From Pseudidiomarina donghaiensis (GTDB lineage: Bacteria > Pseudomonadota > Gammaproteobacteria > Enterobacterales > Alteromonadaceae), in contig NZ_FPCF01000001.1 of assembly GCF_900116895.1 (NCBI RefSeq), positions 434,001 through 498,000 on the forward strand: 64,000 bases of DNA. The letters are read 5' to 3'. Both the position numbers and the translations under genes were made by a program. The notes beneath the pieces were generated by a model. It was not told the DNA's origin. It did not search any database and saw nothing but the letters and a program-made list of their open reading frames with translations. Every line of letters starts with the position of its first letter. The first letter of the stretch is position 1. This document shows positions 1 through 9,049 of the stretch, in pieces.

Positions 1-1
1 C

Positions 2-1039
2 CCCTTAGCGGTAAATCGCTTTCTCATCCTTGTAGATGAGCTCGTGGGTTACGATTTCCTATTTTTTGATAAGTCCACAGGGCTTTCATTTACTGGGCAG
101 GAAATTCGCACACGCAATTTTAAGGACTTCAGTTACGTTGGAAAACGAACCTTTGCTAGTAAGTTAATTGATAAGTTTGTTGTACCGTTTAAACTCCTAA
201 GTTTAATGCGAAAGGGTAAGATTAATTTGGTTCATGTTCACGGTGCGTCACTTCTACTCTTAGTTTTCCCACTATATTTTTCTAAAGTCAAATTAGTCAC
301 GACATGTCAGGGATCCGATATTGGGTTTGGATATAGATTTCCATATTCAATTTTCACAAAAGTTCTGTTGAGGCGTTCGGATGTAATTACCGTTAAGTCT
401 AATCAGATGGCGTTTCAGGCAAAAAAGATAGTTAATAAGATTCCTACGTTACTCAATTGGGGGCTTTCTGTCGATTTTATCAATAGAGGCGCGAAGAATG
501 CAAAAGACTCTTCCAAAGTAATCCGAATTGTCTCGATGCGATCGGCAAGACCGCTTTATAACATTCCAATAATATTTGAGGCGATAAAGTATCTAAAATG
601 CGATTTTGGAGAAAAGGTTCGTTTTACGTTTATCTCACTCTGTGAACCTGAAGTCGACTTGGATTTGAGCGTTGCCGATGAAGTGGCACTAGGCTTGAGC
701 CAACAAGAATGTATCGATGAATTAGCCAAGGCTGAGATCATGATAAGCATTCCCAGCCACGATGGATTTTCAACAACAATAATGGAGGCATTAGCCCTAG
801 GTGTTTATCCAATTATAAGTAACATTGAGGCATATTCAGGAGAATTTGAAGACTCCCCATATTTAGTTCAACGTCTAGATGATCTGAGTGCAGATTCTCT
901 TGAAAAGGTCCTCCGTGAGGTAATAGAGAATATTGATGCTATACGGAGTGCGTCCGGAATTAGAAGGCGATTCGCTCAGGAAAATTACTCATACAGCTCT
1001 CAGGTCTCCATAATTAAAGAAATTTATGATCATGGATAA
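2..1039 (+). CDS. Glycosyltransferase family 4 (GT-B), 5'-truncated by window edge
   Basis: This retaining glycosyltransferase presumably transfers one sugar from a nucleotide donor onto the lipid-linked repeat unit at the inner membrane. The reading frame is open to the first base of the window: residues reading PLAVNRFLILVDEL precede the first possible GTG at position 44. The gene therefore begins outside, and the apparent 331-residue protein is incomplete. The C-terminal half has the GT4 donor-binding pattern, an SIPSHDGFS segment followed by IMEALALG. The next gene starts 6 nt downstream, so it belongs to the surface-polysaccharide operon. Codon use is AT-rich, as in the following genes. 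Sugar specificity cannot be read from sequence. Confidence 0.8.
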   Translation, partial: PLAVNRFLILVDELVGYDFLFFDKSTGLSFTGQEIRTRNFKDFSYVGKRTFASKLIDKFVVPFKLLSLMRKGKINLVHVHGASLLLLVFPLYFSKVKLVTTCQGSDIGFGYRFPYSIFTKVLLRRSDVITVKSNQMAFQAKKIVNKIPTLLNWGLSVDFINRGAKNAKDSSKVIRIVSMRSARPLYNIPIIFEAIKYLKCDFGEKVRFTFISLCEPEVDLDLSVADEVALGLSQQECIDELAKAEIMISIPSHDGFSTTIMEALALGVYPIISNIEAYSGEFEDSPYLVQRLDDLSADSLEKVLREVIENIDAIRSASGIRRRFAQENYSYSSQVSIIKEIYDHG

Positions 1040-1045
1040 TTCTTT

Positions 1046-1567
1046 ATGCGCTTAATTTGTATGATTTTGTTTATTCCCTATCTGGCGATAAAATCAATTC
1101 GGGAACGGATTTCCGTTTCAATCGCATCTAGGATGTTACGTAAAGAATATTTGTGTTTTTTTGGAGCGAGAATCTCGGCTAGTTGCAAAATAAGTCCTGG
1201 CGTAAAGGTTAATGGAAAACGAAATCTTACGCTTAATGATAATGTTTTCGTAGGGTCTAATTGTACTTTCGTATGCTATGAAGAACCTATTGTTATTGGA
1301 AAAAATACTTTAATTGCACAAGATTGCTTCATCATTACGAGGAACCATAAGTTTAATGTTGACAGTCCCATACGCGAGCAAGGTTATACTAATAATCCAG
1401 TTAAAATTGGTGATGATGTTTGGATTGGGGCTAAATGCGTTATTCTACCCGGTGTCAATATTGGAAACGGTGCGATTGTTGCAGCAGGATCCGTAGTTAC
1501 TAGGAGTGTGGCATCACACCACGTCGTAGGCGGTGTGCCAGCACGTGTTATTTCTGTTCGGCGTTAG
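1046..1567 (+). CDS. Left-handed beta-helix (hexapeptide) acyltransferase, WcaF/maltose-acetyltransferase-like
   Basis: The 173-residue protein is a likely O-acetyltransferase that decorates a sugar of the polysaccharide with acetyl-CoA as donor. A hydrophobic N-terminus (about residues 1-15) is followed from about residue 45 by degenerate hexapeptide repeats such as VFVGSN, VWIGAK and VILPGV. The family signature end ([11 protein letters not shown], then VVGGVPARV) is present, as is a likely catalytic His in the NHKF segment. It sits 6 nt after the preceding glycosyltransferase and 20 nt before the next one, so it is co-transcribed. An N-acetyltransferase role is possible, but the dedicated N-acetyltransferase of the cluster is the wlbB-like gene. 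Confidence 0.8.
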   Translation: MRLICMILFIPYLAIKSIRERISVSIASRMLRKEYLCFFGARISASCKISPGVKVNGKRNLTLNDNVFVGSNCTFVCYEEPIVIGKNTLIAQDCFIITRNHKFNVDSPIREQGYTNNPVKIGDDVWIGAKCVILPGVNIGNGAIVAAGSVVTRSVASHHVVGGVPARVISVRR

Positions 1568-1587
1568 TAGAATAACCAGGATTATAG

Positions 1588-2727
1588 ATGCTTGTTCATA
1601 TCAGTAATAATTACCTGTATTCAGCAGTTCATTCGAATTTAACAATAGCGATGGCTGATGGTTATAATACGAAGCAACTAGTCTTTACCCCCCTTAAAAG
1701 TTCAGTGGCTCGGCAAACTCGAAACCTATTTCATGAAGATATCGAGGTTTGTGCACCTCGAGTTATTCCTAAGGGTCTAAGATATTTGCCGCTTACAAAG
1801 GTTTTGGTGTCCTTCGTAGTTTTTTGCAAAACGATGAAAGCGAAAAAAGTATCACCTTCTTTCCTTATCGCGCACAACCTTTGGTCAGATGGAATGATAG
1901 CCTGGTTAACGTACAAACTAAAAGGTATTAATTATACTGTCGCGGTACGGAACGCAGATATTAATACTTTTATACCTCGCCTCAGGATATATCACTGGTT
2001 GATCAGGCAGGTTTTAAATAATGCTAGTACGGTCGTTTTTGTTAATAAAGCATATCAGTTGCGTCTATCCAACCAATATCCAAAACTCAGTCTATCGATT
2101 AGAAATTCAAAGACGATTTATAATGGAATTGACAATTTTTGGTACCTAGCTCGTTCGAAAAAAAGCTCAGGTGAACGGACTCGATCAGTTTGTTATGTCG
2201 GTGATTTTACAGAGAATAAGAACTTAAAAGCAAGTTTTCGAGCCGTAGAAATTCTTAATGAAGAAGGCAGGAAGGTTGAATATAGGTTGATCGGCGGAAC
2301 TGTTGACGAGTTTTTATCGGTAGTTGGTATCGATCGTGTTCCTAATTGGGTATCTATAACACCACGAACCTCTGACCTTCAGGTTATTTCGAAGCTCTTG
2401 CAATCAAGCAGAGTTTTTCTAATGCCCTCTTACCGAGAAACCTTTGGGCTCGCATACATTGAAGCATTATCTCAAGGCTGTGCAGTCGTTCATTCAAAAA
2501 ACGAAGGAATTGACGGGATATTTGATGAAGACTTTGTTAGAGCTGTCGATCCGTTTTCTGTTTCAGAAATTAAAAACGTCCTCAGCCTGCTTTTGGATAG
2601 ATATCCATGTGGAACTCCTCGAGAGGTGGTAGAACAGATGATAGAACAATTCAAGTGGAAAAATATCGGACAAGAATATCTGAGGGTGGTTTATAACAAT
2701 AGACAGTCTTTTAAGATGTCTAACTAG
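1588..2727 (+). CDS. Glycosyltransferase family 4
   Basis: The 379-residue cytoplasmic or membrane-associated glycosyltransferase has a GT-B fold. A sugar-nucleotide Rossmann region follows the SVCYVGDFTENKN segment. The donor site MPSYRETFGLAYIEALSQG, with the spaced acidic residues typical of GT4 enzymes, is near the C-terminus. It probably adds one residue to the repeat unit made by this operon. There is no signal peptide. Upstream spacing is 20 nt and downstream spacing 56 nt. Composition is AT-rich, like its neighbours. Acceptor and donor are unknown. Confidence 0.82.
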   Translation: MLVHISNNYLYSAVHSNLTIAMADGYNTKQLVFTPLKSSVARQTRNLFHEDIEVCAPRVIPKGLRYLPLTKVLVSFVVFCKTMKAKKVSPSFLIAHNLWSDGMIAWLTYKLKGINYTVAVRNADINTFIPRLRIYHWLIRQVLNNASTVVFVNKAYQLRLSNQYPKLSLSIRNSKTIYNGIDNFWYLARSKKSSGERTRSVCYVGDFTENKNLKASFRAVEILNEEGRKVEYRLIGGTVDEFLSVVGIDRVPNWVSITPRTSDLQVISKLLQSSRVFLMPSYRETFGLAYIEALSQGCAVVHSKNEGIDGIFDEDFVRAVDPFSVSEIKNVLSLLLDRYPCGTPREVVEQMIEQFKWKNIGQEYLRVVYNNRQSFKMSN

Positions 2728-2777
2728 AATCTTCCTAGAGCTAAGAATGCTGATTATTATACTGAATCAAGGGGTGA

Positions 2778-3737
<960 letters not shown>

Positions 3738-3738
3738 A

Positions 3739-4320
3739 ATGAGCGACTTTTATTTACACCCCTCAGCAATCGTAGATGAAGGAGCACAGATCGGCGAAGG
3801 AAGCCGAGTGTGGCATTTTGTTCATGTATGCGGCGGTGCGAAAATTGGTAAAAGTGTCTCGCTAGGACAAAATGTTTTTGTCGGCAACAAGGTAGAGATT
3901 GGCGACCGCTGCAAGATCCAAAATAACGTATCTGTATACGATAACGTTTACCTTGAAGAAGGTGTTTTTTGTGGACCAAGCATGGTCTTCACCAATGTCT
4001 ACAATCCGCGTTCGCTCATCGAACGCAAAGACCAGTACTTAGATACGCGCGTGAAACGCGGTGCAAGCCTTGGAGCCAACTGCACAATCGTTTGCGGTGT
4101 GACTATTGGTGAGTACGCATTCGTTGGCGCTGGTGCAGTGGTGAATAAAGACGTACCGGATTATGCCCTCGTGGTGGGGGTTCCAGCCAAACAGATTGGT
4201 TGGATGAGTGAGTTTGGCGAACAACTTGACCTACCGGTTTCAGGTGAAGGGGAAGTTGTTTGTGAGCATACAGGCGATCGATACACTCTTGTGGGTAATC
4301 GACTCATTCGTTCAGTTTAG
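3739..4320 (+). CDS. wlbB: UDP-2-acetamido-3-amino-2,3-dideoxyglucuronate N-acetyltransferase (WlbB/WbpD type)
   Basis: The enzyme acetylates the 3-amino group of the nucleotide sugar with acetyl-CoA, giving UDP-GlcNAc3NAcA. The 193-residue protein is a left-handed beta-helix with clear hexapeptide repeats from about residue 8 to 150. It includes the family-typical SRVWHFVHV segment, FTNVYNPRS and the closing [11 protein letters not shown]. It begins one nucleotide after the wlbA stop and ends 15 nt before the aminotransferase, so the three are translated together. Base composition becomes less AT-rich here than in the flanking glycosyltransferases, as expected for a widely conserved cassette. 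Confidence 0.9.
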   Translation: MSDFYLHPSAIVDEGAQIGEGSRVWHFVHVCGGAKIGKSVSLGQNVFVGNKVEIGDRCKIQNNVSVYDNVYLEEGVFCGPSMVFTNVYNPRSLIERKDQYLDTRVKRGASLGANCTIVCGVTIGEYAFVGAGAVVNKDVPDYALVVGVPAKQIGWMSEFGEQLDLPVSGEGEVVCEHTGDRYTLVGNRLIRSV

Positions 4321-4335
4321 TAAGCAGGATAAAAT

Positions 4336-5421
4336 ATGGAATTCATTGACTTAGCCGCACAGCAAGCACGTATTAAAGACAAAATCGATGCAGCTATTCA
4401 GCGCGTATTGGCGCATGGAAAATATATTCTAGGCCCTGAGGTCGATGAATTAGAAGAAAAACTCGCTGCCTACACAGGCGCAAAGCATTGTATTACTGTC
4501 GCCAATGGCACTGATGCCTTACAGATTGCACAAATGGCTTTAGGTATAGGTCCAGGAGATGAAGTAATCACGCCAGGGTTTACCTACATTGCGACAGCTG
4601 AAACCGTCGCACTGCTTGGCGCAAAACCTGTTTACGTTGATATTGATCCGAAAACCTACAACTTAGACCCGTCGTTATTAGAAGCGGCAATTACACCGCG
4701 CACAAAAGCAATAATCCCCGTAAGCCTTTATGGTCAGTGCGCTGATTTTGATGCGATAAACGCTATTGCAGATAAGCACGGTATTCCTGTTATTGAAGAT
4801 GCAGCACAGAGCTTTGGCGCAACCTACAAGGGACGCAAGTCGTGTAATTTGAGCACGATTGCTTGTACCAGCTTCTTTCCAAGTAAGCCATTAGGCTGTT
4901 ACGGCGATGGTGGAGCAATCTTCACAAATGACGACGAGTTAGCGCTTGTAATGCGTCAGATCGCAAGGCATGGGCAGGATCGCCGGTACCACCATATTCG
5001 TGTTGGGGTGAATAGTCGGTTAGACACGATTCAGGCCGCGATACTTTTGCCGAAGCTTGATATTTTGGATGAAGAAATTAAGTTAAGAAATGAAGTCGCT
5101 TGTTGTTATGAGGAAAAGCTTAGCAATATTAATGTGCAGGCGGCGAAGGTAGATTTACATAATTATTCAACTTGGGCACAATTCACTATTCAATTAGATC
5201 AGCGAGACGCGGTGATTAGTTTTTTAAAAGATAGACGTATACCGACCGCTGTTCATTATCCAATTCCGCTAAATAGGCAGCCCGCAGTTAAGGATGACCT
5301 TGCGAGTCTGTGTTTAGGTGACGATATATCTCGAAAAGTTCTAAGCCTTCCTATGCATCCATATTTAAAGAATAACCATGTACAATTTGTTGTGGACAAT
5401 CTGGCTGAAGCATTGAGTTGA
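4336..5421 (+). CDS. wlbC: DegT/DnrJ/EryC1 aminotransferase (WlbC/WbpE type)
   Basis: This PLP-dependent enzyme transaminates the 3-keto uronic acid, probably from glutamate, making UDP-GlcNAc3NA. The 361-residue protein shows the sugar-aminotransferase hallmarks: ANGTDALQ for phosphate binding, EDAAQSFGA with the PLP-contacting Asp, and the Schiff-base Lys184 in SFFPSKPLG. In pathway order it acts between WlbA and WlbB. It lies in the same operon, 15 nt after wlbB and 58 nt before the PIG-L gene. The N-terminal half uses more GC than the C-terminal third (from about 5030), where AT-rich codons return, hinting at a recombination join inside or just after the gene. Confidence 0.9.
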   Translation: MEFIDLAAQQARIKDKIDAAIQRVLAHGKYILGPEVDELEEKLAAYTGAKHCITVANGTDALQIAQMALGIGPGDEVITPGFTYIATAETVALLGAKPVYVDIDPKTYNLDPSLLEAAITPRTKAIIPVSLYGQCADFDAINAIADKHGIPVIEDAAQSFGATYKGRKSCNLSTIACTSFFPSKPLGCYGDGGAIFTNDDELALVMRQIARHGQDRRYHHIRVGVNSRLDTIQAAILLPKLDILDEEIKLRNEVACCYEEKLSNINVQAAKVDLHNYSTWAQFTIQLDQRDAVISFLKDRRIPTAVHYPIPLNRQPAVKDDLASLCLGDDISRKVLSLPMHPYLKNNHVQFVVDNLAEALS

Positions 5422-5479
5422 ACAATAATGGCTTCAAGTGTTTAGACCCTTTCGTAGTGAAGTAGAGTAAGGTTCAATA

Positions 5480-6115
5480 ATGTTTTACGAGAAAAAAGTA
5501 CTTGTTCTAGCTCCTCATACCGACGATGCAGAGTTAGGAGCTGGAGGTTTGATAGCTAAAGCGCTTAGAAATAAGTGTGAAGTTTACGTCGCTGCATTTA
5601 GTGCTGCTCAAGAGAGTCTCCCTTCAGGATTCTCAGATGATGCTACCGAAAAAGAATTTAATACTTCAATGGAGCTTTTAGGGGTTACGCACCATAAGCT
5701 TTTTAATTTTAAAGTTCGACATTTTGATATGTATCGGCAAGAGATACTTCAAGCGATGATAGAGCTAAAAAGAGAATTTTCCCCAGATGTTGTCGTGATG
5801 CCTTCGCTGAACGATGTGCACCAAGATCATCAAGTAGTGGCTAATGAAAGCGTGCGAGCATACAAGCAGTCAAGTATTCTGATGTATGAAATGCCATGGA
5901 ACAATCTGATCCTAAAGTCGAACCTTTTCTTGCACCTAAATGAGAATGACCTTCAAATGAAGTTAGCGGCTATTAATTGTTATAAAAGTCAACTTGTCAA
6001 AGGTAGTAGGTATCTTTCAGACGACTTTATACGTTCGTTTTTGAGTTTGAATTCAGCTCGTACAGGGCGTGAAGGTTTTGCAGAAGCATTCGAAATTTTA
6101 AGACTGGTGGAATAA
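5480..6115 (+). CDS. PIG-L family N-deacetylase
   Basis: This likely zinc-dependent deacetylase removes an N-acetyl group from an amino sugar or nucleotide amino sugar. The 211-residue protein opens with the Rossmann-like strand VLVLAPHTDDAELG, holding the metal-binding HxDD motif (His13, Asp15, Asp16). A second metal His lies in SLNDVHQDHQ. It is 5 nt upstream of an LpxD-like acyltransferase, so deacetylation followed by re-acylation of the same amino group is a reasonable reading. The substrate is not shown by sequence. There is no signal peptide, so action is on the cytoplasmic side. Confidence 0.82.
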   Translation: MFYEKKVLVLAPHTDDAELGAGGLIAKALRNKCEVYVAAFSAAQESLPSGFSDDATEKEFNTSMELLGVTHHKLFNFKVRHFDMYRQEILQAMIELKREFSPDVVVMPSLNDVHQDHQVVANESVRAYKQSSILMYEMPWNNLILKSNLFLHLNENDLQMKLAAINCYKSQLVKGSRYLSDDFIRSFLSLNSARTGREGFAEAFEILRLVE

Positions 6116-6120
6116 ATTCA

Positions 6121-6999
6121 ATGTCACAATTTTACAAATTAAACAAAAAACTTAATGTTTCCGAGCTTTGTGAAGTACTAAAGTTAAATTTTTACGGTAA
6201 TGATAGGGAAATAACTGGAGTAGCGGGGGTGCAATTTGCAAGTTCCGGAACATTAACATTTGCGAATGACAGCAGTTGTCTATCCGAGAACGCAGTTGTT
6301 GTTGCGACACCTGATTGCAAAGCAATTAATATCGAAAAGTGCACCCATATCCATACTAGCAATGCGCGATTGACTTTCGTCAGGCTCCTAGATTATCTGG
6401 CAAAAAATATTGGTTTTGACCTTTATTTAGAACCGTCAAAAATCGCCGCTACTGCGGCGTTGGGTCAAAATGTTGTAGTGGAAAGTGGTTGTGAAATCGG
6501 AGAAGGAGTCATTATCGAACCTAACGTTGTAATACATAAGGGCTCAAAGATTGGGACGAACACCGTGATTCGTTCTGGTGCAACTATAGGGAGTGATGGC
6601 TTTGGTTTTGAGCGCTTAGAAGATGGCACACCAATAAGATTTCCACATTTAGGCAGAGTCGTGATTGGGAACGGTGTAGAGATTGGTTCTAATACGACAG
6701 TTGCACGTGGAACACTCGGGGATACTAAAATTGATGACTATGCAAAGATCGATAATCTGGTTCACATCGCTCACAATGTGCACGTCAAGCGCGGTGCGTT
6801 TGTTACGGCGTGTGCAGAATTGAGTGGCGGTGTAGTAGTTGGCGAAAATGCTTGGATAGCACCTAATGTCTCGACACATCAAAAAATCTCAATCGGAGAT
6901 AACAGTATTGTTGGAGTGGGAGCGGTTGTTGTGAAAGATATTCCCCAAAATACTGTCTTTGCCGGAAATCCAGCTCGTAAACTTAGAGATTTAAATTAA
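6121..6999 (+). CDS. LpxD-like left-handed beta-helix N-acyltransferase
   Basis: The 292-residue protein resembles UDP-3-O-acylglucosamine N-acyltransferase (LpxD, usually about 340 residues) in layout. An N-terminal uridine-binding-like region (about 1-100) is followed by a long hexapeptide helix, with IGSDGFGFE and IAHNVHV as in LpxD; the His of the latter is the catalytic base in that family. It lacks most of the LpxD C-terminal helical extension. Its place inside a polysaccharide operon, directly after a PIG-L deacetylase, argues against housekeeping lipid A synthesis and for N-acylation of an O-unit amino sugar. The acyl donor (acyl-ACP or acyl-CoA) is unknown. Confidence 0.78.
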   Translation: MSQFYKLNKKLNVSELCEVLKLNFYGNDREITGVAGVQFASSGTLTFANDSSCLSENAVVVATPDCKAINIEKCTHIHTSNARLTFVRLLDYLAKNIGFDLYLEPSKIAATAALGQNVVVESGCEIGEGVIIEPNVVIHKGSKIGTNTVIRSGATIGSDGFGFERLEDGTPIRFPHLGRVVIGNGVEIGSNTTVARGTLGDTKIDDYAKIDNLVHIAHNVHVKRGAFVTACAELSGGVVVGENAWIAPNVSTHQKISIGDNSIVGVGAVVVKDIPQNTVFAGNPARKLRDLN

Positions 7000-8205
7000 A
7001 TGAAGTCAGTTTGGTTCATTAATCACTATGCGTCCACTCCCTCATGCGGTTTTGGTGGAAGAACTTATTATTTCGCTAAAGAGCTTCGCAAGCGTGGATA
7101 CGATACAAAACTGATTATTTCTAATCCTCATCATTTACTACGGTCTCCATTGAAGCAGCCGACGAGTGTATTTGAGCAAGACAAAGATGACGTTCATCTA
7201 GTATCGCTGAAGGGCCTTAACTATGATTCCGCACATAGTGTAAAGCGCATACTTAACTGGTTTGTTTTTAGCTATCGTCTAAGAGGCTTGGTAAAAAAAT
7301 ACAAAGATAATCCCCCAGACTATATCTTTTGCTCATCCCCTTCGATTGTCTCAACTAGTGGCGCACGATATTTGAGTAGAAAGTTAAATGCAAAATTAGT
7401 TATCGACATTCGCGATATTTGGCCTCTTACATTAATTGAGTTAGGTGGGAAAAGTGAGCGTCATCCTCTAATACGTATACTGCGAAAATACGAAATTCAA
7501 GCTTATAAAGATGCCCATTTGATAACATCAAACCTTAAAGGGTTCTCTAAGTATTTAGTAGAAAATGGATTTACTGACTCGAGATTTGAATGGTTACCTA
7601 ATGGATATGATAAAAATGAATACACAGAGAGTGTAAAGGCGATAAAGTCAGATGAATTTATCGTGGGTTATGCTGGGACCTTTGGGCTAGCAAATTCACT
7701 ATTTCCGCTGCTAGAAGCTGCTTGTTTGCTACAAAAACATAAAGAGATAAAATTTGTTTTCGTTGGTGAAGGACGTGAAGCAGAACGCATGAAGACTTTT
7801 TGTACTAGTCATAATCTAAAGAATGTTGAGTTCCAAGATTTCGTACCAAAGGCAGAGATACAAAAAGTTTTGAGCTCTTTCGATGTTTTGACCGTCGGAG
7901 CACGTCGTTCAAATTTATATAAGTACGGCGTATCACCTAACAAGCTTTTTGATTACTTTAATGCCTCCAAGCCGATCATTTACTATATTGACTCTCCGGG
8001 ATTTCACCCTATTTGTGACTCTCAATCTGGTGTCGAAGTCCCCTCAGGTGGTGCCGCCGAAATTGCTGCAGCAATCGTTAAGATTAAAGATCTATCGAAA
8101 GCTGAACGCGAAGAGATGGGAAAACGCGGTAAAGACTTTGCAGAAAAGCATTTTGAATATTCGGCGCTTACTGATGATTTAGAGCGCATGTTGAAATCAC
8201 TTTGA
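7000..8205 (+). CDS. WbuB-like glycosyltransferase family 4
   Basis: The ATG directly follows the stop of the LpxD-like gene with no spacer, so translation is coupled. The 401-residue enzyme begins with the WbuB-like pattern INHYASTPSCGFGGRTYYF. It then has IDIRDIWPLTL, typical of this subgroup, and ends with a GT-B C-terminal domain containing VSPNKLFDYFNASKPI. WbuB relatives transfer N-acetyl-fucosamine-type sugars in O-antigen assembly. The donor here is unproven, though the dehydratase at 9050 could supply a related 6-deoxy sugar. Composition remains AT-rich until the end of this gene. Confidence 0.83.
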   Translation: MKSVWFINHYASTPSCGFGGRTYYFAKELRKRGYDTKLIISNPHHLLRSPLKQPTSVFEQDKDDVHLVSLKGLNYDSAHSVKRILNWFVFSYRLRGLVKKYKDNPPDYIFCSSPSIVSTSGARYLSRKLNAKLVIDIRDIWPLTLIELGGKSERHPLIRILRKYEIQAYKDAHLITSNLKGFSKYLVENGFTDSRFEWLPNGYDKNEYTESVKAIKSDEFIVGYAGTFGLANSLFPLLEAACLLQKHKEIKFVFVGEGREAERMKTFCTSHNLKNVEFQDFVPKAEIQKVLSSFDVLTVGARRSNLYKYGVSPNKLFDYFNASKPIIYYIDSPGFHPICDSQSGVEVPSGGAAEIAAAIVKIKDLSKAEREEMGKRGKDFAEKHFEYSALTDDLERMLKSL

Positions 8206-8227
8206 AAAAGAGGGGGATAAATATAAA

Positions 8228-8776
8228 GTGTCTCGAATATTTGATTTCTTCTTTTCGCTGGTGGGATTAGTTGTGGGCTTTCCCGTGTTTGTCATTCTGT
8301 TCATTATCGGACTGTTTGACACGGGCTCACCACTGTTCCGCCAAGAGCGTGTTGGCCGCCATGGCCAACCGTTTATTTTGGTTAAGTTTCGCACCATGCG
8401 CGTCGATACTGCGTCAGTCGCATCTCACCTCGCGAGTTCCGCCTCAATTACGCGCTTCGGACACTTCCTGCGCCGCACCAAGCTAGACGAGCTCCCACAG
8501 CTGTGGAACGTTTTGAAAGGCGAAATGAGCTTGGTTGGTCCGCGTCCTTGCCTGTTTAACCAAGAAGAACTCATCGAGGAGCGCCGCGCTCGCGGAGTGC
8601 TCGACGCTCGCCCTGGCATCACCGGCTTGGCTCAAGTCAACGAAATCGACATGTCCACCCCGGTCCTGCTCGCCGAAACCGACGCCCGCATGCTTGCCTC
8701 TCTGAGCGTGGGCGACTACTTCAAGTACATTTTCATGACCGTCGCTGGCCGCGGCAGTGGTGATCGAGTAAGGTGA
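8228..8776 (+). CDS. Monotopic phosphoglycosyl transferase (PglC/WcaJ-type sugar transferase)
   Basis: This membrane enzyme starts repeat-unit assembly by moving a sugar-1-phosphate from a UDP-sugar onto undecaprenyl phosphate. The 182-residue protein is the short catalytic form. It has one hydrophobic re-entrant helix (about residues 5-27), then [22 protein letters not shown], the [18 protein letters not shown] core and VGPRP. The start is GTG at 8228, the first codon giving the full re-entrant helix. It lies 22 nt after the WbuB-like gene but is clearly more GC-rich, so the AT-rich part of the cluster ends here. It probably primes synthesis together with the dehydratase downstream. Confidence 0.88.
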   Translation: MSRIFDFFFSLVGLVVGFPVFVILFIIGLFDTGSPLFRQERVGRHGQPFILVKFRTMRVDTASVASHLASSASITRFGHFLRRTKLDELPQLWNVLKGEMSLVGPRPCLFNQEELIEERRARGVLDARPGITGLAQVNEIDMSTPVLLAETDARMLASLSVGDYFKYIFMTVAGRGSGDRVR

Positions 8777-9049
8777 ACTCTCGCAACTTGACACACAGGG
8801 GGCTATTGCCTCCCAACGGATGGTCAAATAGTGTATTTTGTAAAAGTTAGTTTTGACTACGCTTTTGTCGTTATGGGCATTCATTTCAATCGGCTCCCCT
8901 TCTCTTTCCCCCAAACTCCTTTCTTACTTTGCAAATCCTTGTAACACCCCGTTAACAAAGCTATACTTGCGCCAATGTTTTACCTACCGAGGCAGCGGAT
9001 TGCCTATGGTGTCGGAGCTACCTTTCTGCACAATTAGGATGTATTGCAC

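Noticed and set aside
8483-8914. Minus-strand frame of 143 codons opposite the phosphoglycosyl transferase
   Set aside because: It is the antisense of a well-supported gene and has no domain pattern or ribosome site.
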